A stretch of 64,000 nucleotides of DNA, from contig CM075202.1 of NCBI GenBank assembly GCA_037577475.1, positions 5,913,001-5,977,000 of the forward strand, read 5' to 3'. This DNA comes from Chaunax sp. Z400. Its lineage: Eukaryota; Chordata; Actinopteri; Lophiiformes; Chaunacidae. Positions 1 through 60,600 of this stretch are shown here, in pieces (the first letter of the stretch is position 1; the number at the start of each line of letters is the position of its first letter). Position numbers and translations under genes: made by a program. The notes under the pieces are model-generated. The model worked only from the letters and a program-made list of their open reading frames with translations. It did no database searches and was not told where the DNA came from.

Positions 1-606
1 AAAAAGGATCATTTATGGGCACTAGTGTTCAAGAATCTACTGAAATTTGTTGTTTTAACATGTAGAATTTTTAAAAAAAAGCAACACAAATATGGAGCTC
101 CTCCTCTGACGATGATTCTGAGGAAGCCCTAACATTTACATTAGGTTTCATGTAGTAATAAAGTAAATGTAATGTAACTAGTCTCGTATAAAATTATCTT
201 GTCACAGTGTTCTTCCACGGGTCATAAAAGTTCTCATCGTCCGTCCTCTTTCGGAGCTTTTCAATAATGCAGGTGAGCTGTGGGAGGCTGGAGAGCGACA
301 TTAAAATTTATAGCAGGGTCTTCCTGTGGCCGCCCATTAGTCTCCTATGATTTGAAATGCAGAGCGGAATACTGAAGGTTGAAGCAAAGGACTTGTTGAA
401 CTCGTAGTTCAGCATCTTACGTTCCGCATCATGTTTGATGAATAAATCTGTAGCTGTTATTCAGAGCCTCCTTCATCCACCTCCTTCCTGGATTACTACT
501 GCATTGGAACGAAGTGCAATTTCACAACAAAAAAAAAGGCATTGAGGTGATGAGAGACTTCATGTCACTGGACGATTTTCTTCTTTTGGTGTTCAAAGTA
601 ACTTAC
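1..606. other. ryr3 intron 39 (part)
   Basis: No further ryr3 exon recognised. On the minus strand, about 445-380, a short open stretch reads KHDAERKMLNYEFNKSF; I do not recognise it. Confidence 0.6.
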
Positions 607-50393
<49,787 letters not shown>

Positions 50394-50720
50394 GGCTGTG
50401 AAGGAACCTGCTCAGACTCGGGTAGCCACCACTGACTGCCGGTGCTCTGCCTCTCAAGCCGATATTAGCATAGAGCCTGTCCACAGCCATATAGGGAAGC
50501 CCGACCGAGCCCCACCCCCCTTCCTTCCCCTTCTCCCCCTCTCCTCCTCTCTTCTCCCACCTATACCCCCTCATCCAACTCTACCTCCTCCTCCTCACTC
50601 CTGCCCATCCTCCCTCTCTCCTCCCTGCGCCCCGACGCCAGCAGACGACGGAGCCGGGGCATCATCGCAGGGCATGGACCCGGCGGTGGTGACGCTGCGG
50701 CTCCGCAGATGATGAGTGAT
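50394..50720 (-). promoter_or_regulatory. ryr3: Likely ryr3 5' UTR and proximal promoter
   Basis: Sequence directly upstream of the ryr3 ATG, including pyrimidine-rich stretches (purine-rich on the transcript strand) and a CpG-containing block around 50630-50710. The flanking exon 1/intron 1 segment (50140-50330) is also CpG-rich. No transcript evidence, so the start site is unknown. Confidence 0.5.
50487..50496 (-). promoter_or_regulatory. ryr3: CArG-like / TATA-like box upstream of ryr3
   Basis: CCCTATATGG on the minus strand, 94 bases upstream of the ATG. It differs by one base from the SRF site CC(A/T)6GG and contains TATATG, so it could serve as a weak TATA box or an SRF site for a muscle-expressed gene. 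Motif evidence only. Confidence 0.3.
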
Positions 50721-52562
50721 TCTCGCTCAGAATCTACTTCATCTGTTACAATGCCTACATCCAAAACTGAGGCAGTAGTTTTAATGCATGGCAGTCACTG
50801 TCTCTTTGTTTACCACCACACCCCAACCCACTCCTCACCCATCCACGCACATTCAAACACCTGGAACAGTTGTGTCAGAAAGTCTGCAGACTGATGTAAC
50901 TTTGGTTTTCGTGTATTTGTTTTTAATTTTTACAAGCTGTGTCAAATTTGAAGTACTTGTACTTCACTTCAGTATTTCCATTTAACGCCAGGCTGCCTCA
51001 TAATTTGACTCCCCTACAGTCCAGGGGGAAATTATACACGTTTTGCTCCACTATCTGAAGATGCAAAAGATTTTTACCTACAAAACGATGCGTTATTTTT
51101 TTTTTTTTTAATGGATTGGCTGCTTTGCATCTCAGGCAAACCTGTAATTAAATCCACAGTGTCTTTACAATCTGGAGAGAGAGAGACTCTGTAGACTCAG
51201 ACTAGTGTTTTATCTAAACGTTTTCCATGTTTACGTTGCTTTTGTTGAGTCACAATTTGATCAAATAAATGTCTTGCCTTGATTTAAATGTTCACTAGAT
51301 TAGAAAATTATGTTGACAAGGTATAAAATATATTGTTTTAACTTTCCAGTGAATTATAAGCAAAGTTAATGTCAGTGCACTTATATATGTGCTTTCCTTC
51401 ACCTGCGTCACGTCATGTTTCCGGCAAAGACATTGCTGACATCTAGTGGTCATGAGGTGAACTTCTAGCATAACTTTGTATACTACAGTACATTGTGGGA
51501 TCTGAAGGCCAGCATTGTTTCGATGCGCATGCTTCAACAGGTTTTGGGTATCAAACTTTTTAAAACAACCCAAAAATGGCAGTGAGACATTTAATTATGG
51601 TGTTTCTACATTTTAAAACTCAGCTATTATTTTGGTTTGATTTGATTCAGCACAGCAAGAAGGTTCTAGGGTCGAACCCAGACTTTTTTTTTTTTTGAGT
51701 AACTCCATGCATACTGTATGCATCCATCTCCTTTTTCAGACCTTTCAATTTATATGCCAGTATGGTGGTTTCAGTGACAATCTGTCGGGTCAGATTAGCC
51801 CTGTGCAGGCACTGACCAGTGTGCAGCTCAGCATGGTGCCCAGCTGACCTAAATAGACTGTATCATCAGTGGATGGCAGAAGGGCAGATGTAACTTATAC
51901 CTGCCTCAGGTTAATATAGAGATTATGCACGAACCCCTAGCCTTGCTGCATGTTTATCTCAGATACGGGTGTAATGTGACTGAATACATGTAATCAAATA
52001 CATTTTATGTACTTTACTTGAGTACTTCAGGGAAATACTTTACTTTTTACGACATTTATTTGACAGCTATAGTTTGTTGCTTTGCACATTAATATCTCAT
52101 ACACAAAACAAGCGATCACTTTATAACAACAAACAATAATAATATATAATATTAGTAATAATAAGACAGTTATATGTATTTATATAAAGTTGAGAGGGGC
52201 CATTCTGCTGTATAATTGGCCTGCTTTGACTTTTGATATGTTCAGTACATCTTGCTGTTTATTTGTGTTTGTGTATTGAATGTAATTGAGTGTTTTGTTA
52301 GCCACTGGTGTCACACATATCTACTGCAGCATATCGTCAGAAATACTAGAAAAAAAATAAATAGTCTTCTTGTTATTCTTTTAAACATTCAGCGGTGTGA
52401 GTTCATCAGTGAGGATTAGATTAATTAGCAGCAAATCCTCACTGAGCTTCACCGTCTGTTTGTTTATTAGATCCCATCAGCACCTGATGGCCAATGGCCC
52501 TCAGTGATTAGAGAGTCTAAGATCAGCCAGTAGGATTCAGTCAAATTCTCATGAACAACGCT
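50721..52562. other. Intergenic region between ryr3 and fmn1
   Basis: AT-rich with two pieces of one dispersed repeat family (50950 and 51960). No gene or RNA recognised. Confidence 0.6.
51960..52085. repeat. Dispersed repeat (TACTTGAGTA type) between the two genes
   Basis: Alternating TACTTTACTTGAGTACTT and TTTACGACATTTATTTGACA text matches a common teleost repeat. A second, more degraded piece lies at about 50950-51060. Confidence 0.4.
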
Positions 52563-52570
52563 GATTGGCT
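52563..52570 (+). promoter_or_regulatory. Inverted CCAAT box, candidate fmn1 promoter element
   Basis: GATTGGCT is the reverse complement of AGCCAATC, the NF-Y core. It lies about 110 bases before the predicted splice donor of the leader exon, a typical place for a CCAAT box. Motif evidence only. Confidence 0.3.
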
Positions 52571-52604
52571 GAAGCCTGTTTGTCGCTCCAGTGACCGAGA
52601 TGCT

Positions 52605-52680
52605 GTCCTCTTCCACCTGCGTGTTGCTGCAGATATAGAGGAACAACCTGCTGTCTTCTCATGCGATGCAACAGTTTCTT
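52605..52680 (+). other. fmn1: Candidate fmn1 non-coding first exon
   Basis: Ends at a consensus donor (TTCTT|GTAAGTGA). An inverted CCAAT motif (GATTGGCT, 52563-52570) lies upstream and a weak TATA-like GATATAG at about 52631. The left boundary is a guess. It holds an ATG (CTCATGCGATGC) whose frame would overlap the main start after splicing. Confidence 0.35.
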
Positions 52681-52823
52681 GTAAGTGAATGCTTAAATAA
52701 CTTAAATGTGTTGCTGTTAGTTTGGTTCAGTCTCATTCTGCTTTATGAATGTTTTTAAAGGATATAGTAGGAATTATAAGCAAACTGCAAGTGTGAAGTA
52801 AACTTGTCATTTTTCTGTGTTAG

Positions 52824-52888
52824 GATTCATCCCTTCCAAAGAATCCGTTTATGCTGTAAAACTTTATCTGTGCTGATCAAATGCTATC
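52824..52888 (+). other. fmn1: fmn1 5' untranslated part of first coding exon (predicted)
   Basis: TTTTCTGTGTTAG ending at 52823 is a good acceptor 65 bases before the start codon, and a GTAAGT donor lies at 52681, so a 143-bp intron in the 5' leader is plausible. No transcript data support it here. Confidence 0.45.
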
Positions 52889-54632
52889 ATGGAGAACACT
52901 CACAAAAACTACACCCCGGTGAGGAGCGTGAGGAGCTGCGTGAGTCCATCCCTCTCACACTGCGGGGGGCCCGCTCTCCCCTTTAAAGCCCCTCTGAAGC
53001 TCCAGCAGGGACTAATCTCTAAGTGCAAAGAGGAGGATAACACTGAAGCAGTGAAGCGAGGTCAAGCAGACAAATTCGGCCTCACAGACTTTAAAGAAAC
53101 CCTCGAAGCATTGGACGACTTCTCTGAGATCCAGTGGCTCACAGAATTGTTGCCGTTGTGCTTGGAGTGCCAAGCTTTCATGAGCATGGGCAACCAACAG
53201 GGCGTGAGGATTAAGCCGAACTGTCATGGTTACAATGAAGATGGAGATACTTTACCAAAATCCCCCAGATTTCAGATCCCTCGGAAGAAAAGAAAGAAAG
53301 TGGAGGAGCTAGTTTACACCAGGAACTTTCAGCATAACCTCAAAATGACACACAGGACACTACGCATGCCTTTCAAGGCCAGAAGGCTGACAAAGCTCCA
53401 GATAATGAGCTCTCCTACCTTTGGGGAGTGGGAGTTGGAGGAAGACCGACCGATCAACTGCACTCCTGCAGCCAGGAGGAAGAGAGTTATTGGAGGTCCA
53501 CAGGAGCAAAAGACATCATGGAGGGTGGAACTGCCTGACGCTTCGTCTGCAAATTTACCTTCCACTAAAAAAGGCCTTTTCTCTCCCAGAAATAATTTGT
53601 CTGTACAGAAAGAACGTAATCTCACAGACTCCGACACAGACCTCTCTGAATATGACAATGACATGTACTCATCATATGTATCCCCCAGTTGTTTGGAGCT
53701 GGCAAGGAAGACAGAAGCTCGGAATAGTCAAAAAGCCCAGATCATCCATGTAGATAGAGATACAAATCAGCAAAGGACGGCACAAGATGGAAAGAAGAAG
53801 TCCGCTCAATGGGTGGATGAGGAGATGGAGAAGAAGGCTGCAGCACACCGAGTGATGGGCAAGATCGAGGAAGTGGAAGGTATCATTCGTCGGGTGAGTC
53901 TCACCAGTTCGGACTGGATCGGAGAAGATAGCGACGGAACGGAAAAAGGTCAATATATCTCGGAAGGATGTGTCGGTGAGCAGCACACAGCTGAATTTGG
54001 TTCCCAGTTTGAAGACAAGTCTCTGCTTGTTGAGGAGTTTCACGCTCTGAGTGAAGCTCTGAGCCAGAGTCTGCGTCAGGTCCTGAAGATGGAGGCAGCA
54101 AAAGCGGAGAGTGAACCCTTTCCAGAGGTCAAGGAGACTTCTTGTAAACCAAACCTTATGGGAGAAAAGAGAAGGCCTCTAAATCTATCATCACAGTCTT
54201 ACCATTTCAACTCTACTGTTCCAAGTAATTCCTCATCACCCTCTCTTTCGTCGGGTGGAGAAACCTCTCCTGTTCCCACACCATCTCTATCTGAAAGAAC
54301 ATCTACAAGCTTTGAAGGCATGTCTCCAATTCTGTCGCCTCTGTTCACGTACAGCCAGCACCCTCTGCCTCTAAACCTGACGGACCAGCACCAAAAAGAC
54401 ATCCCCAAGAGCCACATCGGGTGGGTGAACTCAGTTGAAGATGGTTTATTCCCTCGAGGAGCTGGAGGCTGTGGAAGTGACACCATTATCTCTGGTGGGA
54501 CGGGAAATGATCCGAAGAAAAGCGGAAAGACTTCGGCTCAGGCAAACCGTAGGCTGAATGAACAGAATCAGATGCAGACATCCAGATGCACCAGTGAGAC
54601 AGAAGCAAGACAAGATTATCTATTCTATTCAG
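52889..54632 (+). CDS. fmn1: fmn1 first coding exon (long isoform N-terminus)
   Basis: Residues 1-582. ATG at 52889 begins MENTHKNYTPVRS, alignable by eye with MEGTH of mammalian FMN1. Met100 begins MGNQQGVRIK, matching the MGNQ motif of FMN1. Basic clusters (IPRKKRKKVEEL near 130-143) could serve nuclear or microtubule targeting; in mouse a peptide encoded by an early exon binds microtubules (family knowledge). Later parts are Ser-rich (SNSSSPSLSSGG). The donor GTAATA after TTC TAT TCA G leaves phase 1. Without splicing the frame would end 8 codons later at 54658. Confidence 0.88.
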
Positions 54633-57600
54633 GTAATAATGCTAAACACAGCAGATGAGAAAACAGACTCATTATAAGGTCTATTGAGCACTTGCTCCAG
54701 AGCTTTTGATTGCATCACATGATCTTGTTGGCTTAGTTGTCATTGATTGTAGACATTAGATGACTTAAAGAACGGCAGCTGACTAATCAATCTCACCTCA
54801 AGGTCCATTTGGCAGCTGTCATAGGGCTTTTGATTGTATCCATGCATTATATATATATTATTGTTATTATTACTATAATGATGACCTAATGATGAAATGA
54901 AGGGAGGCAGTAGACATCTTTAAAGTTGCTGTGCGATGTGCCAATATAAGTAGAGAAGATGAGCGAGCGCAGCACTCCCTTGTGTGTTCATGAGGTCACA
55001 CTGCTGCACCTGGAGTCAAACAGCAGGGACTAGAGACCCAAACATGTCCTCATGAGGATGTTTTTTATTAACAGTTTCAGAGGAAGACAATTACTATTTG
55101 AAAAGCTCTGCAAGGGTTCAAAGAGGAGGGAAGAAGTCTTTGAGTTTTTACACAAGAAATCTTAAATGAACATTTGAAGAGACACTTTTGATGTAATAGT
55201 GATGCCAGTTTTTCTCACTAAATCTTGACTTTTCGTAAACTCGGCTGTCCATAAACTACATATTGTGAGATTTGCTGTCTTAACGGCTTGGTTAACATGA
55301 ATAGCAGGTAATCCCTTTTCTGGGTTTATTCAAGTACCGAACTCCTGTAGTCTGAGCCCAGTTTCAGCTGATGTCTCCAAGATCAAGACTTAACTTTGAA
55401 CCTCAGCTTTTACAACACATGAAGTGACAGAGAGCCCCATAATAAACTTTGCCTAATTAAAATCTAGTTGTTTTTTAATCCAAAAATGAGGGACACTATG
55501 TATACGTCCTTAATTCCTTCAGGTACTTGATGATTTTTGATATCTCTATCTATGATGCTTTGATTCAGATTCAGTTTAATGGTGTTTCAAAAGAGGGTGG
55601 TGGTATCTTGTAGCTCTAGCTTCTCTCATACATTGGTATAGGGAGAACCTTCAGCTTTGCTCCAGAGTGAGGAGGAGAGATGTGTGCGCATCAGAGCATG
55701 ACACTGGGTTTTAGTGGTGAGTTAGTGAAGTGAACAGAAGAGGACGAGCAGGGGATCTTAAAGATAAGACATGCTGAGTCCTGACTGCCAGATTTACACA
55801 TTGATTAAGATGCCCTGACGTTTGTGCTCGTGGTGTCTGGTCTTCACCGCTGCAGTACTCTCGCTGTTTCTCTCTCTCTCACACACACACACACAGTCTC
55901 TCTCTCTCTCTCTCTCTCACACTGCAGCTGCAGAAACAAGCCTGAAGGATGTGTGGTAGTCTGTAAATAATGACCACTCACTGGTTTCACATACCCCCAT
56001 GTCTCTGTGCGCGTCTGTGTTCGCTCAGGCATGAAGTACAGCTGAGCACCTGATGCGAATACCATCATCGTCCTGCACTGGCCCTGACCTGAGATGGTCA
56101 GAGTCTCCATTTAAAGAGCAGAAATCTTTGTGTGTGTGTGTGTGTGTGTCTGTGTGTGTGCATGCACTCACGTTACCCAGAGGAGGCCTCAGTGTGGGAT
56201 AGAGGCATGTGATATGTGATAAAAACACTCAATTAGCATGCAGTTGCTCATATCTTACTGCGCCACTCATTTTATACAACTTATGGTACATCATGTGGAT
56301 GTTTTCTTGCCTTAGTGGTGTGTGTGTGTGTGTGTCCGTCTTTGTGTATAAGTGCTCCATAAACACATTATTATGTTTATGGAGATGTAACTCAGGTTTC
56401 CCCCATATTGTGGATCATTTAGCTGCCTTACATTCGAAAACAAATAAAAGATAATTTAATGAATTCATCAAAAACACAAGCTGTGCAGCTTTTTGCAGAA
56501 CTTTATTTTAAATCTATTGTGGAGATCTCAAATTTTACAAAGCTACCAAATATATCAGGCTGAATTTTGAGGAAAATTGGACAAAATGACCCTCAAGACA
56601 TCTAGAATGTATCTTTTTGATTAAATGGCGTCGGTCTCGACTGTTAAAACATGCTTCAGTGAAGAGAAGGATGGTGTGGGAGAAGATCATTTGAGCTTTG
56701 AGGCTTCTTCAGGGGAAATGAAAAGAGAAAATTATATGTGAAGAAATGAAACTGCCACTCAGTTATGCATAGAAGTTATTGCCCGAGTCTGGTGGGCAGA
56801 CAGATCGCTGCAGAGTCTGATGTCTTGTGCTCACTTTTCAGGAAATGAAGGCTCGACCAGGCTGTGCAGCAGGACGCCTGTCTGTCCGAATAGATTAATG
56901 CTCTGAGCTTTGTGAAATTCAACACATCTTTAGGGGGTGATGATGACGAGAGAGAGAGGAAGAAAGACAGCCTGGTCAAATTAGGGACATTTGCCAGAAG
57001 ATGTTTAATCAGGCTTTATCAGACACTCAACAGATTTACTGTAGAATAGGTTTCTTTCTGTAGAGTGAGGACCGTGTGACCAGTTTGGTAATGAATGTAG
57101 AAAGTGAAACCGTCCTCTTTTCAAGGATGAGCTGCTTTTCACCACATCTGGTATAAGATAGATGTTTTTATGCAGATTGCCTTACAGGAGCATCAGTGCA
57201 TAAAGTACATTTACAGCTTGAGAGCAGTGGGAATTGAACCCCAACAGTATCAGAGTCACTCTCTAAATCCCACATCACACCATGGCAACCGCACTGGAAT
57301 AGATAAAAAAGTGGGCTTATCTGAAGACGTCATCATAAATTATATTTTATGCCTCCACCAAAGGGGGCATATATGGTTACCTTTGTCCGTCTGTCGGTCT
57401 GTAATGTGTGTGTGGTCCATCCACATTAGCACAAATTGAGTTTTTTCAGCATCTGTGTCATTGGACACAAATCTTCTAGTTATTTGAGTACTTAGATCAT
57501 CCCAAATGTTTCCAACAATACTCAAACCAAGAGTAATCATTACCTTTGTTCAAGGTAAAAGTCTGTTTCATTTGGTTGCCAGTCATTATAATTTCAAGAA

Positions 57601-60600
57601 GAGACTAATATATGCAAACGGGACAAATAACAGTTTCTTCCTTCGTCGTCCCACGGTGCAGAAGAAGACGCTATAGAAATAGCTTTGCTCCAGCAGCCAT
57701 TATTGAGTGGAATAAATCAGAGCATTGATGAGATTTTTACTGTCTGACTAATCTTTTTATCTATTTTATCATTTTATTCATTTTATCTATTTTTATCTAT
57801 TTATCTATTTATCCATCTATTGGATGATTTGAACCACTTTTTGCACTCTGCACTTTTCATGTTTGTTTGTATTTTTTATGTTTTTATGTATTGTCTGATG
57901 TGAATCTCCCTGCATGCAAACAAATCTACCTACAGGTACAAATAAAGTAACCTGGCCTTAATATGACATGAATACACATCTAAACCGGAGGACAATATGC
58001 AACAGGTGTCCAATAACTGGAAACTAGAGTGTGGCAACCAGAAAGCAGGAGTTTTTTCTTCTTTTTCTTATTTAAGAAATGCAAAAATGAAGAGAGCAAG
58101 TTACTGCTGTTTATTTTTAACTGGAGTTCTGCCTTATATCCTCATGGGGACACTATAGCATAACATACAAAGTTTACTGCTGACTGCTGTCTTTTAAAAA
58201 TCTCCTCGTTGGTTAATTTGTCCGTCACTTAGTTTAAATGCAAGCTTAACATTGAAGACTTTAAAAAATATCACATATGGAAAGTATTTATGACTGTTTA
58301 CCTCCACAATTAGAGACTGTGTGACTTTAATGCAATGATATTGAAATACAATAAGATGTACAGTAGTGTTCATACATAGTTTTTAGACTATATCTGCCTG
58401 TCTTTTATAGTACATAGTGTTTGCACACAATTAGCTGTAATCAGATTTAATGATTTAATGTGATTTTTTTTCTGTTGTTTCTCTGTCATTAAAGATACAG
58501 ATCTGTGTCACAAGGAGAGAAAAAAAGTGTTTTGGTCCACTTTTACCTGCAGTTTTCTGATTGATTATGATTCTCCTCTAATTAATTTCTCCAGATGAGG
58601 CTCTGCTGAGGCAGGAGGAGATCTGGCAGCAGGAGGTGGAGGAGTCTCTCTCCTTCTGCACGTCACTTTCTAATCAATCCAGACCAAAACTCATTGACTT
58701 TTTGCGCATCACAGCCCCTGACGACGACATCACTGACACACCGACCACCACACCTCTGCCTTCAGAGTTTCGGGTGAGTGGTTTTAAAGACTTGTTGTGG
58801 AGGAGAGTCCCTCATTGTTTCATATTGTCTAGACATGGGATTTTTAGTCTGTGTCCGGCAGCATTTTCTCTTACTGATCAATAGACTTTAAGCCAGAGAC
58901 AAGAACAAAATCATTGAAATGATGTGTTGTAGTGTTTGACCAGATTATTGGCTCATGATGGTGTGCAAAGTAATCCTGTGCACGGTGCACATTTAAGCTC
59001 ATCACAAGAGGAAGAACGTAGTCTTCCTCCAGCAGAAAACACATCAGGGCTAAAAAGTAGCGTTAGTCTTGTTGTTGGTCAGACGCACATGGTGCCTTCG
59101 GTCTAAGTTCAAAGATGATATTATCTTCATGGCTATACAATCAGCTCAGGGAAAAAAAATATCCCCCCATCTAAAACTAATCCCCGCCATAATAATGCAG
59201 CATCATCATGACATTAACATACATTTTCTCATTACTGGGGACTCTGGGCTGTTTGGAGCCTTTTCTTCACAGTCCAGTTGATCCAGGTCCAGCAAATGAT
59301 GGCCTCATATGTGTGACAAAGAGTTCCTTGTGGTTACATAACAGGAGGGATTTTTTTTTTAAAACTCTGTAGGTGCTTTGTATAAGCAATGAATTAAAAT
59401 GAACCAGTAGCTTACTGGGTTTTAAAGCTCTTAAGCTCTGCCTCTCGCCCTCTGTATACATGCATTTGTGGCGATGTAATACTTTTGACAGGACTGTGAG
59501 GGTTTTGTTTTTACATTAAGGAAACACGTTGCATAAGACAAATGTAAAAAAGTCTTTTAGGAAGCCAATGTTGACGGCATAATGATTTAGCTATATGTAA
59601 ACCTATCTGCTCTCATGTCTGTGTTATAGACTAAATGAATGCATAAACTCATTTTTGTCCTGTGTTGTTGGTATTTGCTTTCCATTAATACAAGGTAATG
59701 TGTTGATGGGATGCAAACTTCCAAACGCATCCCATGTCTGCAGTAGGAGACAGTAGTGGATTTTCTCTAATCTGGATTGCTGTGACGACTTTATTTGTGA
59801 ATTTGAATTGTAAGAATCATAAGAAATACGTTGGCAAGGACCATTTTAATACAGGTTCATATATTGCAATGTTGATATACTGTATAAAGTACATTGGACA
59901 CACATTGTATTTCTGCTGCCTAATGCTGGATGAAGTCCAGTGTGTTTGTTCAGTAGTTTTGTGAGCACGCTCCGATTCTAATGCTATTTCACAGGATTAT
60001 CTGGATTCATTCCAATTGCATAAACACAGCTCACATAACGGCCACTGTGTCCCTCCCTGGGAATGCAAAAAGCACTTTATTAGTATTCATATGACTGAGT
60101 GTAGCCAGTTAAGTCAACACTACAAGGTACAGGCAAGCCTCAGAATACAATAACTGTCAGGGAAAGTTACACAACGTGATGACATAGAGTAAAAACATTA
60201 TCACTAATGTGATCTGTCACTTACCTGCTGCTGGCTGCATGTACTGTAACAGAGGAGCAAACAAGGGTGGAACGTGAGACCAGAGAATAACACAAACATG
60301 AACCTCAGTCAGGATAGAGTTCCATTTTTCTCTGTGTTCTTTAGCCAGTAAATGCCTGTGATTATTGAGCAAATAGTTTGATTTCACCTTTGAATCATGG
60401 TGTTGTTTTTCTTTGTGGTTTTTCTTTTACACTGCCTTTTTCCAGCTTTTATCATTTATACCATGTTTCCATCCGTTTTTATTATCTGTGGGCTTTATCG
60501 TCTCTTTTTTTTACCATGTTTGTCACTTTGATTTTTTTCTTTTATCAGATTTTAGCATTTTCATTTTTAGCAATATGATTATTCATGTTTTACCTCTACT

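Noticed and set aside
1..600. Search for ryr3 exon 40
   Set aside because: No segment encodes the expected ELISQ...WAQED text; exon 40 must lie outside the window.
51660..51685. Box-B-like GGTCGAACCC
   Set aside because: Isolated motif without the rest of a tRNA or SINE.
57180..57300. tRNA-like segment (GAATTGAACCCC)
   Set aside because: It resembles a T-arm on the minus strand but no acceptor stem or D/anticodon arms can be built.
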